Positions 1 to 5,929 are shown, counted from the first letter of the stretch. The stretch: 13,043 nt of DNA from an uncultured Lachnospiraceae bacterium (GCA_910588405.1 CAJUPT010000079.1:1-13043), one strand, 5' to 3'. Numbers and translations: made by a program. Notes: generated by a model from the letters alone, not told the origin.

Positions 1-1
1 C

Positions 2-1057
2 CTGCATTGGTTTAATCCGCTGGTTCATCTTATGAGCCGGGAAATTACCAAGGCCTGCGAATTTTCCTGTGATGAAGTTGTCCTAGCTAAAACGGGGAGC
101 GGCAACGCGCAGGACTATGGAAAAACCTTGCTTGACGCTATGGCGGCAGTGGGGAGATGCAAGGAAAATCTCGGAGCCGACATGTTAAGTGAAAATAAAC
201 AGCTATTGAAAGAGAGGATAAGCGCAATTATGAACTTTAAGAAAAAGTCAACGGCGGTACGCCTTTTAACGGGTGTGCTGACGCTGTGCGTGATGTTCGG
301 GGCGGCTTTCGTTGGCGTTTACCCTGTTGCCGCGGCAACTGATCGCACAACAGGCAAGCCCCAGGTTTCTGTGGATCAAACTCCCGTACAAGGGAACACA
401 GGCACAAGTAGCAGGGACTATGCGGCCCAGGCGGAGCGGTACTATGAGGCTGACAGCCTGCCGCTGTTTGAAATCACTTTTCCCCGGCTGGATGAAAATA
501 CGCAAAAGAAATGGCTTGAAAAGTTCTATGCTGATGGAGACTTTGCATTTTTCTCTGTCGCCGTGCGTTGGCTTGACACAAATTCCACTTTGTTTGCCGG
601 TTTCGCTGAAAAAGCGTATGCCGATGAAGAAATGGCGTTTTTCTCCACCTTGACGGACTGCATGGATGAAGCGAAGCTGGAACTTTGGCTGGACAGGGCT
701 TTGGAAGATGAAAACTGGGCATTTCAATCCATCCTCTTTGATAAGCTGGACCGGGGGGAGGAATTTGACGAGCTGGAAGAAAAGCAGGAGAAAGAGTGGG
801 CTGAAGCCCAGGCGGCGCAATACCGGGCTGTGGGCGTTACGATGGATGGAAAGGACTATTACTGTCAGGGCCAGCTTGTCAACATCTTTCTAGACATACA
901 GGCCAACGGAGCCTTTTGCACGCTGAATATGAACCCAAAAGGAACCGTCAATATCAAAATTGTCCGTGACGCGAATAACAAAATCACCGGTGCTTCCTAT
1001 ATGACCGAGGCGGAAGTGGTGGAACTGCTGGGGGATCTGAATGGCCCGGATGATTAA
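2..1057 (+). CDS. M56-family (BlaR1/MecR1-like) membrane metallopeptidase, 5' end outside window, C-terminus shortened
   Basis: The frame is open from the left edge, so the start and the expected HExxH zinc site lie outside. The first visible residues, HWFNPLVHLM followed by SCDEVVL about 20 residues on, are the typical M56 stretch just after the catalytic helix. Counting from the Met at base 32, a hydrophobic segment (about residues 75-98, LLTGVLTLCVMFGAAFVGVYP) is the last membrane helix. The part outside the cell then carries four 28-30-residue repeats (141-256) and a small C-terminal domain (about 263-341). Family members act as membrane sensor-proteases, often next to a BlaI-type repressor that could lie further left. 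There is no penicillin-binding sensor domain, so a beta-lactam role should not be assumed. The TAA at 1055 is probably premature, because family-like sequence continues in frame after it. Confidence 0.8.
   Translation: MHWFNPLVHLMSREITKACEFSCDEVVLAKTGSGNAQDYGKTLLDAMAAVGRCKENLGADMLSENKQLLKERISAIMNFKKKSTAVRLLTGVLTLCVMFGAAFVGVYPVAAATDRTTGKPQVSVDQTPVQGNTGTSSRDYAAQAERYYEADSLPLFEITFPRLDENTQKKWLEKFYADGDFAFFSVAVRWLDTNSTLFAGFAEKAYADEEMAFFSTLTDCMDEAKLELWLDRALEDENWAFQSILFDKLDRGEEFDELEEKQEKEWAEAQAAQYRAVGVTMDGKDYYCQGQLVNIFLDIQANGAFCTLNMNPKGTVNIKIVRDANNKITGASYMTEAEVVELLGDLNGPDD
452..799 (+). repeat. Four tandem 28-30-residue repeats inside the M56 protein
   Basis: Four consecutive units of 30, 30, 28 and 28 residues can be lined up. 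Each begins near a (F/M/W)AFxS-like pattern (LPLFEI, FAFFSV, MAFFST, WAFQSI), continues with an LD or MD pair about ten residues later, and ends in an acidic stretch such as YADGD, YADEE, LEDEN. The repeats lie between the last membrane helix and the C-terminal domain, so they are predicted to be outside the cell. They are divergent at DNA level, so they are an old protein repeat rather than a recent DNA duplication. A ligand-binding or spacer role is only an inference. Confidence 0.7.
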
Positions 1058-1135
1058 AGCGATGTGGAAATCATCCCCGCTGTTTTTGATACCGCAGCGG
1101 CAGAAGAAACCATTTCCCTGGGGGAATACACTTAA
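1058..1135 (+). pseudogene. Untranslated remnant of the M56 C-terminal domain
   Basis: Directly after the TAA at 1055-1057 the same frame reads SDVEIIPAVFDTAAAEETIS then LGEYT before a second TAA at 1133-1135. This reads as real protein and, from memory of related M56 proteins, resembles the segment before a further domain beginning around LGEYTLxxGD. That later domain is absent here. One base change would remove the first stop, so the gene appears to have lost its C-terminal domain and then acquired this stop. The TCS1 promoter begins nine bases after the second stop. Confidence 0.55.
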
Positions 1136-1143
1136 TGGAAACG

Positions 1144-1176
1144 AGTCATGAAATTGTAACTTTTTTCTGGTATAAT
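1144..1176 (+). promoter_or_regulatory. Promoter of TCS1 with OmpR-type direct-repeat operator
   Basis: AGTCAT (1144-1149), five bases, TGTAAC (1155-1160), ten bases, then TATAAT (1171-1176) preceded by TG, giving an extended -10. No good -35 hexamer sits at the usual distance. The two boxes are 11 bp apart, one helical turn, as expected for an OmpR-family dimer activating from the -35 position. The same architecture occurs upstream of both ABC operons. This suggests RR1 regulates its own operon. Confidence 0.55.
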
Positions 1177-1181
1177 CAAAT

Positions 1182-1257
1182 GTATATACGGAATCTTTCG
1201 GTTTCGGCCGTTGAGGCTAAAAGTGCGGAAGGTGGCCAGGGGATTCCGAATATATAC
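1182..1257 (+). promoter_or_regulatory. Long hairpin in the 5' leader of TCS1
   Basis: GTATATACGGAATC (1182-1195) pairs with GATTCCGAATATATAC (1242-1257): 14 base pairs with one two-base bulge. GGCC at 1206-1209 and GGCC at 1234-1237 can pair inside the loop. The left arm begins about where transcription should start from the -10 at 1171-1176, and the right arm ends about ten bases before the ribosome binding site. There is no T-run after the stem, so it is not a simple terminator. It could control mRNA stability or translation, or be a small remnant palindromic element. Confidence 0.5.
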
Positions 1258-1283
1258 GAAAACGAAAAAGGTGGAAATTCACG

Positions 1284-1970
1284 ATGACTGATTTGTATTA
1301 TATTGAAGATGATCCCGATATCGCAGGGGTTGTGAAAGAATATTTGGAGCAAAAGGATTTTAAGGTGACGGTATGCGGGACGCTAGAGCAGGCGAGGCAG
1401 GCGTTGCGGATACGGGTGCCCACCCTTGTGCTGCTGGACTGGAGCATGCCGGACGGCCGCGGCGACAGCCTGTGCCGATGGATTCGCGACAGATGGAAGG
1501 AGCTGCCGGTTATTTTTCTGACGGTTCGGGGAGATTCCTGCGATATTGTGTCCGGGTTTCGGAACGGGGCGGATGATTATGTGGTGAAGCCCTTTGCGCT
1601 TGAGGTATTGTATTCCCGCATTCAGGCATTGTTGCGTCGGACGGGCAATGTGGCGAAGCGGTATCTTTCCTGCGGCAGAATTGTGATCGATGTGGAGCGG
1701 AGAACGGTTTTCTGTTATGGGGGAGAGGAATCCGGCGGACAAATTCTGCTTAGCGCCGCCGAATACCAGCTGCTTTTATATCTGATGCAAAACAAAGGAA
1801 AAACCGTCACCAGAGAAAAAATCCTGGAGCAGGTATGGGATGTGAACGGCAATTATGTGAACGACAACACCCTGACGGTTACGATGAAACGGCTGCGGGA
1901 TAAGCTGGGGCAGCCGGCCTGCCTGAAAACGGTCAGGAGCGTGGGCTATCGTATGGAGGAGGGGATATGA
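1284..1970 (+). CDS. OmpR-family response regulator (RR1)
   Basis: This 228-residue protein has a receiver domain (about 1-115) and a winged-helix DNA-binding domain (about 130-227). The receiver has the acidic pair D9/D10, the phosphorylated Asp D52 in LLDWSMPDG, T80 in FLTVRG and K102 in VVKPF, so it looks fully functional. The output domain shows the usual SAAEYQLLLYL, REKILEQVWD and TVRSVGYR landmarks. The start is supported by AAAAAGGTGG a few bases upstream. The stop overlaps the kinase start as ATGA, so the two are translationally coupled. It should be phosphorylated by the next gene product. The operator-like repeats upstream suggest autoregulation and control of both ABC operons (inference). 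Confidence 0.93.
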   Translation: MTDLYYIEDDPDIAGVVKEYLEQKDFKVTVCGTLEQARQALRIRVPTLVLLDWSMPDGRGDSLCRWIRDRWKELPVIFLTVRGDSCDIVSGFRNGADDYVVKPFALEVLYSRIQALLRRTGNVAKRYLSCGRIVIDVERRTVFCYGGEESGGQILLSAAEYQLLLYLMQNKGKTVTREKILEQVWDVNGNYVNDNTLTVTMKRLRDKLGQPACLKTVRSVGYRMEEGI

Positions 1971-3295
1971 GCGGGCGGAAGAATTATCTGGTGACGCTGG
2001 GGCTTGTATTATCTGTCAGTCTGATTGCCGTTTCTGTCTCCATTATGCTGGCGGCCCGTCATTATGGCAGGGTTCAGTTTGATTTGCTGAATGCGCTTTG
2101 CGGAGAGATCGTGGAGCGGGAGCCGGAGACGAGAAAAATTATTTCCGCTGTGCTAAAGGAATATGTGGGCGGAAAGGCTGATGGGACGGCGGAAACCGAT
2201 CTGTTGTCAGAACTGGGGTATTGCATATCGGATTTTTCGGGTTCTGTTTACGGGCAGAGCGGTTTATGGCAATGGGTCCGGCAGAGTGTGCCGGCGGCGC
2301 GTTCTATTATGAAGTATCCGGCAGGGTTTGCCGGTGATATATTTTGCCGCATCGGTTTTGCGGCTGCCGGATTTTTAGTGGGAGTTGTACTCTTTCTGTT
2401 TACTTTTTTATATCGGAATAAAATGGAGGCCGGGCGGATTCTGGCCCTGGCGGATTATCTGGAACGGGTAAATACCGGACAGGCAGCGGTTCTTTCCGCG
2501 TCCGGGGAAGATGATTTTTCAAAGCTTGAAGACGAGATATACAAGACGGTAACTTACCTCTATCAGACGAAGGAAGCGGCGGTGCAGGCGAAAAATGATT
2601 TCGCCGAAAATTTGTCCAATATCGCCCACCAGATCAAAACGCCGATTACGGCTGTTTCTTTGTCTCTGCAAATGCTGAAAACCCGCGGCAATTCCTCCGG
2701 ACTGCCGCAGGACAGCCATTTGCAGAGCAGAGGAACGGATTTTTATACCAGGCACTTGGAGCAGATCGAAAAGCAGCTTTCACGGCTCACGCATCTGGAG
2801 GAAGCCCTGCTGGTTTTATCCCGGCTGGATGCCGGGACGCTGCCTCTGCAAAAGAAGGAGACGGATGTCTATACCCTTCTTGTCCTTGCGGCGGACAATC
2901 TGCAGGAGCTGTTTGCTGGTTCCGGAGCTTTTGCCGATATCCCGGAGCTGGGGGAGATGATGATCGCGGCCGATCCGGACTGGACGATGGAGGCGGTGAT
3001 GAACCTGATGAAAAACTGCATGGAGCACAGCAGGGGGAAAACCGTTCATTGCTCCTATGCCCAGAATCCCTTGTATACGGAAATTCTGATCTGGGACGAG
3101 GGGGAGGGATTTGCGAAGGAGGATATTCCTCATCTTTTTGAGCGGTTTTACCGGGGGCAGAACGCGGGAGAGGGCGGCATCGGCATCGGGCTGGCTCTGG
3201 CGAAAGAGATAATCGAGCGGCAGAACGGGACGATACGGGCGAGAAACAAAAGGGACGGCGGCGCCTGCTTTGAGGTTCGGTTTTACAGTCATTGA
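1967..3295 (+). CDS. Membrane sensor histidine kinase (HK1), partner of RR1
   Basis: This 442-residue protein has two membrane helices (about 7-30 and 127-149) around a roughly 95-residue outer domain with no family I recognise. A linker is followed by the dimerisation/phosphorylation helix NIAHQIKTPITAV with H221. The ATPase domain has the N-box MNLMKNCMEHS (N350), the G1 box DEGEG (D377) and the glycine-rich GEGGIGIGLALAKE (about 401-414), so it looks intact. The start overlaps the RR1 stop by four bases. In related loci the kinase is followed directly by its ABC transporter; here about 1.8 kb intervenes. It probably senses envelope stress or an antimicrobial peptide, but the ligand cannot be read from the sequence. 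Confidence 0.92.
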   Translation: MSGRKNYLVTLGLVLSVSLIAVSVSIMLAARHYGRVQFDLLNALCGEIVEREPETRKIISAVLKEYVGGKADGTAETDLLSELGYCISDFSGSVYGQSGLWQWVRQSVPAARSIMKYPAGFAGDIFCRIGFAAAGFLVGVVLFLFTFLYRNKMEAGRILALADYLERVNTGQAAVLSASGEDDFSKLEDEIYKTVTYLYQTKEAAVQAKNDFAENLSNIAHQIKTPITAVSLSLQMLKTRGNSSGLPQDSHLQSRGTDFYTRHLEQIEKQLSRLTHLEEALLVLSRLDAGTLPLQKKETDVYTLLVLAADNLQELFAGSGAFADIPELGEMMIAADPDWTMEAVMNLMKNCMEHSRGKTVHCSYAQNPLYTEILIWDEGEGFAKEDIPHLFERFYRGQNAGEGGIGIGLALAKEIIERQNGTIRARNKRDGGACFEVRFYSH

Positions 3296-3320
3296 AACAT
3301 ATGCAACGTGTGCTGGAACG
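3293..3320 (+). repeat. Copy 1 of a 28-bp imperfect direct repeat (coding for KHMQRVLER)
   Basis: This 28-bp stretch starts at the stop codon of HK1 and matches 4681-4708 at 24 of 28 positions; all four differences are transitions. Both copies read K(H/Y)MQR(V/A)LER in one frame, and two of the changes are silent. It resembles the N-terminus of AAA/DUF4143-type ATPases and may be a scrap of such a gene. The rest of 3296-3381 has no gene and no convincing terminator: TGGC/GCCA near 3327-3341 before a T-run is a weak stem of only four pairs. Confidence 0.4.
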
Positions 3321-3381
3321 GGGTAGTGGCGGGCAAGCCAGATGTTTTTTTGTTCCATCATGAAAGCCGGGCTAAAGCTGC

Positions 3382-4005
3382 CTACCACACTCTTTTGCGT
3401 ATGGCCGCATCACCCCCGATACAGACAGCTATATAAATCACCCAACAAAGCCCAAACGTCACAAAGGAATTCCCCGGCAGAGGAATCGGTGCGATCTGCC
3501 CGGAGAAACCGCCTGCCAGTCCGTCCAGGATGTTAAAGCAGCAGGACAGGGGGATGAGTGATAAAATCCATATATTTGGCAGCATAAAAAGCCGTTTTGC
3601 CTTTGCTTTGCCTGCAGTGTCGATGAATTGCCCTGTCAAAAAGATTCCTGTTCCGAACAGCATAAGAACCAGTCCGATGCCGACGGCATAAACCATTTGC
3701 CGCTCGATCCAGACGATGACAGCCGAGACCAGGCCGATACCGTTCAGGGTCGTGCCTGCGATGGAAAAGACCGCCGCGTTCCATTTCTTTTCAGACTCCT
3801 TTGCAGGCTCCATTCCTTTTAAAAGGTAATCCGTAGTCGTTTCAAAATAGTCGCTTAATAAAATGATTTTCTCAAGATCAGGCGTACTCTGTCCGCTTTC
3901 CCATTTGGACACTGCCTGCCGGGAAACGCCGATCTGTTCGGCCAATTCTTCCTGGGATATGCCCCGGGATTTTCGCAGATGCTGGATTCTGTCCGCTATG
4001 TTCAT
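3382..4005 (-). CDS. XRE-type helix-turn-helix regulator with a four-helix membrane tail
   Basis: This 207-residue protein begins with an HTH_3 domain (about 4-60: RKSRGISQEELAEQIGVSRQ, then AVSKWESGQSTPDLEKI). It continues with four hydrophobic segments at about 77-100, 103-127, 139-163 and 180-198. This layout, a cytoplasmic DNA-binding head tethered to the membrane, is common in Firmicutes, often near transporters and stress genes, but the signal is generally unknown. The start is supported by AGGGAGGT seven bases upstream. It lies on the opposite strand, converging with HK1, and its promoter is at 4044-4073. An inverted repeat over its own -35 suggests self-repression. It may be part of an insertion that split TCS1 from ABC1. 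Confidence 0.88.
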   Translation of the reverse strand: MNIADRIQHLRKSRGISQEELAEQIGVSRQAVSKWESGQSTPDLEKIILLSDYFETTTDYLLKGMEPAKESEKKWNAAVFSIAGTTLNGIGLVSAVIVWIERQMVYAVGIGLVLMLFGTGIFLTGQFIDTAGKAKAKRLFMLPNIWILSLIPLSCCFNILDGLAGGFSGQIAPIPLPGNSFVTFGLCWVIYIAVCIGGDAAIRKRVW

Positions 4006-4043
4006 CAGTATGACCTCCCTTGTTTGTTTATGGGTGTATATCT

Positions 4044-4073
4044 ATTATAACTGAATCAGCGGTTGCAATACAA
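4044..4073 (-). promoter_or_regulatory. Promoter of the XRE/membrane regulator
   Basis: On the minus strand TTGTAT (4068-4073) and TATAAT (4044-4049) are 18 bp apart and point at the gene starting at 4005. The -10 is perfect; the -35 matches three or four positions. Confidence 0.55.
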
Positions 4074-4075
4074 CC
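4061..4075. promoter_or_regulatory. Inverted repeat GGTTG-N5-CAACC over the XRE -35 (candidate operator)
   Basis: This perfect 5-bp-arm palindrome with a 5-bp spacer covers the -35 of the XRE gene. Its size and place fit an autorepressor operator. A second site of the same geometry, GCAAC-N5-GTTGC, lies at 4095-4109, 34 bp further on. Confidence 0.4.
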
Positions 4076-4094
4076 ATTCTGCCCTTACGATTTG

Positions 4095-4109
4095 GCAACC
4101 GGCAGTTGC
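4095..4109. promoter_or_regulatory. Inverted repeat GCAAC-N5-GTTGC
   Basis: This perfect palindrome has the same arm length and spacer as the one at 4061-4075 and uses GTTG/CAAC-like halves in the opposite order. It lies between the divergent XRE gene and the 119-aa gene, so it could bind a regulator acting on either. Confidence 0.3.
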
Positions 4110-4182
4110 GCCGGGGTGGAAAATCAAAAAGCAGTGGCGTAATGACGGGTGTTGTGCTAAGATTGTTCTCATATGACAGCGC

Positions 4183-4204
4183 ATCCCTGATGGAGGGATA
4201 TAAA
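4183..4204 (+). promoter_or_regulatory. Inverted repeat next to a -10-like box before the 119-aa gene
   Basis: ATCCCT (4183-4188), five bases, AGGGAT (4194-4199) is a perfect inverted repeat whose right arm abuts TATAAA (4199-4204). No strong -35 is visible. It is 20 bases before the start codon at 4224, so TATAAA as a -10 would leave a very short leader. Treat it as a possible operator rather than a proven promoter. Confidence 0.3.
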
Positions 4205-4223
4205 AGTTTGCGGAGGTGCAGGT

Positions 4224-4583
4224 ATGTATCAATGGGTAAATGTAACGGATACTTTTTCGGGATCGCAAAGGTATTACAAAAATACTTATCTTGAAATCTG
4301 TGAAGTGTTTGACGAAGTGGTGGAGGTCAGTCTTTTTTCTTCGGAAGATACCCCATATGAGATTTATTTTTCGTTTGGAATTATGTATGGAATTGTTTAT
4401 GCGGAAAAAGAAAATGCATACGAAAAACGAGAGCAGATGAAATCGGATTTAGAACAGGAATATCGTAAAAATAAAGAACCATCGAAAGATTTTATTAACA
4501 GCTTTGCAAAAAAATATGATGTATGTCTGCCGGGTGATATTTTCTTTGATGATTCATGGATGTATGAGCTGATGGGTCTTTGA
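4224..4583 (+). CDS. Unrecognised 119-residue acidic protein
   Basis: I do not recognise a family. The start follows GCGGAGGTGCAGGT, a good ribosome binding site. The protein is soluble, rich in Tyr, Phe, Asp and Glu, with no signal peptide or membrane helix. It has an N-terminal beta-like part (about 1-62, with VNVTDTFSGSQRYYK and YEIYFSFGIMYGIVYAEKE), then a charged helix (about 63-90, KREQMKSDLEQEYRKNKEP) and a C-terminal segment ending YELMGL. The gene is clearly more AT-rich than the two-component and transporter genes, which fits import. It lies divergent from the XRE regulator and might be controlled by it. Small acidic proteins of this kind are sometimes immunity or phage-derived proteins, but nothing here proves that. 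Confidence 0.7.
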   Translation: MYQWVNVTDTFSGSQRYYKNTYLEICEVFDEVVEVSLFSSEDTPYEIYFSFGIMYGIVYAEKENAYEKREQMKSDLEQEYRKNKEPSKDFINSFAKKYDVCLPGDIFFDDSWMYELMGL

Positions 4584-4640
4584 GGATATAATATGATGCA
4601 TTCTCGGAGTTTTTTTCCATTTTCCAACAGGATAATTGAC

Positions 4641-4742
4641 ATGAAAATATCAAATTTTCCTGCGTTTAGAGGCTGGTTGATGAAATATATGCAGCGTGCG
4701 CTGGAGCGCAAGTTTTTACGTATGAGTTCTTTTTTAAAATAG
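4641..4742 (+). pseudogene. N-terminal remnant of an AAA/DUF4143-like ATPase gene
   Basis: An open frame of 33 codons contains MKYMQRALERKFLRMSSFLK just before TAG at 4740-4742. From memory, many AAA ATPases with a C-terminal DUF4143 domain begin MKY(I/M)xRxLExKLxxLSxxF and continue into GPRQVGKTT within about 15 residues. Here the frame stops before the Walker A motif, and no Walker A occurs downstream. It has no convincing ribosome binding site. The first 28 bases of the homologous part are repeated at 3293-3320. I call it a decayed scrap; an unrelated small peptide remains possible. Confidence 0.45.
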
Positions 4743-4788
4743 AGAAAAGCGCTGATAATAAACCAGGGATGAATAATATATAGTGTGG

Positions 4789-4811
4789 TCAGATGAGGCA
4801 GGCAAATCTGA
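4789..4811. repeat. Inverted repeat TCAGAT-N11-ATCTGA
   Basis: Perfect 6-bp arms lie in the AT-rich stretch (4743-4835) between the ATPase scrap and the 45-aa gene. It may be an operator or a scar. Nothing else is recognisable in that stretch. Confidence 0.25.
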
Positions 4812-4835
4812 TCAAGAACGGAGGACAGACAGGAT

Positions 4836-4973
4836 ATGGTTGAGGTTATGACAGATAAACAATTTGACAAAATTATAAAGATGATTTCAATGATCCTGGA
4901 TGGATGCAAGGATTTGGACGAAGCAAAAAAGAAAGTAAACGAACTTTTGGACACACACGAAAAAGAAGATTGA
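4836..4973 (+). CDS. Small protein of 45 residues (or 41 from the second Met)
   Basis: The frame encodes MVEVMTDKQFDKIIKMIS, then MILDGCKDLDEAKKKVNELL and a charged end. GGAGG at 4820-4824 precedes the first ATG by 11 bases; the internal ATG at 4848 (MTDKQFDK) is the more typical-looking protein start and is preceded by GAGGTT, so either may be used. The protein is predicted to be mostly two charged amphipathic helices, with one Cys, and to be cytoplasmic. Small proteins of the MTDKQF type occur in accessory regions of gut Clostridia, as I recall, with no known function. A strong terminator follows two bases after the stop, which supports it as a real transcription unit. Confidence 0.6.
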   Translation: MVEVMTDKQFDKIIKMISMILDGCKDLDEAKKKVNELLDTHEKED

Positions 4974-4975
4974 TG

Positions 4976-5008
4976 AAAAAGAGCGGAACTTGCCACCGCT
5001 CTTTTTTT
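4976..5008 (+). terminator. Intrinsic terminator after the 45-aa gene
   Basis: A-rich arm plus GAGCGG (4981-4986), a nine-base loop, CCGCTC (4996-5001) and seven Ts. The A-run before the stem can pair with the T-run. It ends the inserted segment and isolates the ABC1 promoter 28 bases downstream. Confidence 0.88.
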
Positions 5009-5035
5009 GAAAACAGGTGAATAAAGTATGTGTAT

Positions 5036-5068
5036 TGTCACCGAGCTGTAACTTTCATTTGTTATAAT
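5036..5068 (+). promoter_or_regulatory. Promoter of ABC1 with OmpR-type direct-repeat operator
   Basis: TGTCAC (5036-5041), CGAGC, TGTAAC (5047-5052), ten bases, TATAAT (5063-5068) with TG at 5060-5061 (extended -10). The boxes are 11 bp apart. From the preceding T at 5035 to the end of the -10, 30 of 34 bases agree with 11111-11144 upstream of ABC2, and all differences are transitions. The usual -35 position has no consensus hexamer, so the promoter probably needs an activator. Confidence 0.65.
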
Positions 5069-5144
5069 GAAACAGGAAAATGACGCTCAAGGGGTGTCAT
5101 TATTCTGGAAACGAAAGGTATCGGCCGGGAAAGGAAACAGCAGG

Positions 5145-5825
5145 ATGGAAATTTTAAAATGTGAAGGAGTCCGAAAGGTATACGGCTCCGGTGAAAATCA
5201 GGTAGTGGCATTGGACGGGATCGACCTGTCTGTCGGCAAGGGGGAGTTTGTGGCGGTGATCGGGGCGTCCGGTTCGGGGAAGTCCACACTTTTGCATATT
5301 TTAGGGAGCGTGGACAAGCCCACGGAAGGGAAAGTGACGATCGACGGAACCGACCTTTCTCAGTTAAACCCGACTCAGGCGGCGATTTTCCGGCGCAGGA
5401 AGGTGGGGCTGGTGTATCAGTTTTACAATCTGATTCCCACCCTTACCGTGGAGAAAAATATTCTGATGCCTCTGGCTCTCGATAAGAAAAAGCCCAATCG
5501 GGAATATCTTGAGAAGGTGGTCGGCGCTCTCGGCATTGCGGACAGGCTCCAGGCGCTGCCGAACCAGCTATCAGGAGGGCAGCAGCAGAGAGTGGCCATT
5601 GCCCGGTCGCTGATTTACCGTCCGGCGCTGCTTCTGGCCGACGAGCCGACGGGAAATCTGGATCAGAAAAATTCCAGGGAGATTATCGATATGCTGAAGC
5701 TTTCCAACCGGAATCTGGAGCAGACGATTTTGCTGATTACCCATGATGAGAAGGTGGCGCTGGAGGCAGAGCGGATTATCACGGTTGAGGATGGGCGGAT
5801 TGTAAGTGACGAGTTGCGGAATTAA
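5145..5825 (+). CDS. ABC transporter ATPase 1 (MacB/LolD/BceA-like)
   Basis: This 226-residue nucleotide-binding protein should hydrolyse ATP to drive the FtsX-type permease that follows. Walker A is GASGSGKST (40-48), the Q-loop Gln is Q92 in YQFYNL, the signature is LSGGQQQRVAIAR from 142, Walker B with the catalytic Glu is LLLADEPTGNLD (E167), and the switch His is H200 in LITHDE. All key residues are present. I chose the ATG at 5145 because AAAGGA lies just upstream and the protein then starts MEILKCEGVRKVYGSG, as in the family. A longer frame from 5067 would start inside the -10 box. The family mainly exports or removes antimicrobial peptides and lipids. Confidence 0.93.
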   Translation: MEILKCEGVRKVYGSGENQVVALDGIDLSVGKGEFVAVIGASGSGKSTLLHILGSVDKPTEGKVTIDGTDLSQLNPTQAAIFRRRKVGLVYQFYNLIPTLTVEKNILMPLALDKKKPNREYLEKVVGALGIADRLQALPNQLSGGQQQRVAIARSLIYRPALLLADEPTGNLDQKNSREIIDMLKLSNRNLEQTILLITHDEKVALEAERIITVEDGRIVSDELRN

Positions 5826-5929
5826 AAACAGCAACGGACCGTAGATGCCCCGGGAGGATTTACAGACACTTTAGTGGCTGGAAATTCTCCCAGTTCAAGG
5901 GGGCTTGGGAGGGGAGTTGCGGAACTAAA
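5811..5929 (+). repeat. 16-bp direct repeat around the ATPase 1 stop codon (103-bp period)
   Basis: GAGTTGCGGAATTAAA (5811-5826, the last codons and stop of ATPase 1) recurs at 5914-5929 as GAGTTGCGGAACTAAA, with one mismatch, just before the permease ribosome binding site. The 103 bases from one copy to the next look like an insertion or partial duplication in the linker between the two genes. Confidence 0.6.
5852..5891 (+). promoter_or_regulatory. Hairpin between ATPase 1 and permease 1
   Basis: GGGAGGATTT (5852-5861) pairs with AAATTCTCCC (5882-5891): ten pairs with one G-U. There is no T-run after it, so it is probably not a terminator. It may set the ratio of ATPase to permease by mRNA processing or stability. 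Confidence 0.45.

Noticed and set aside
2..1057. Beta-lactam sensor (BlaR1 proper)
   Set aside because: The outer part has repeats and a small domain, with no penicillin-binding SxxK/SxN/KTG arrangement.
1182..1257. Riboswitch in the TCS1 leader
   Set aside because: None of the conserved cores I know (cobalamin, TPP, SAM, glycine and others) can be recognised; kept as an unexplained hairpin only.
2816..3388. A 190-codon minus-strand open frame opposite HK1
   Set aside because: It is a shadow of the kinase ATPase domain; no family features.
4234..4256. TGTAAC inside the 119-aa gene as another operator
   Set aside because: There is no second box 11 bp away with the right fit and no -10 ten bases after; it is ordinary coding sequence.
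4397..5041. A 214-codon minus-strand open frame
   Set aside because: It runs antisense over the 119-aa gene, the ATPase scrap, the 45-aa gene and the terminator; its composition (Ser/Phe/Ile-rich) looks like a shadow and no domain is visible.
5067..5144. A 26-codon longer start for ATPase 1
   Set aside because: The ATG at 5067 lies in the -10 box itself, so it would not be transcribed; the ATG at 5145 has a ribosome binding site and a normal family N-terminus.
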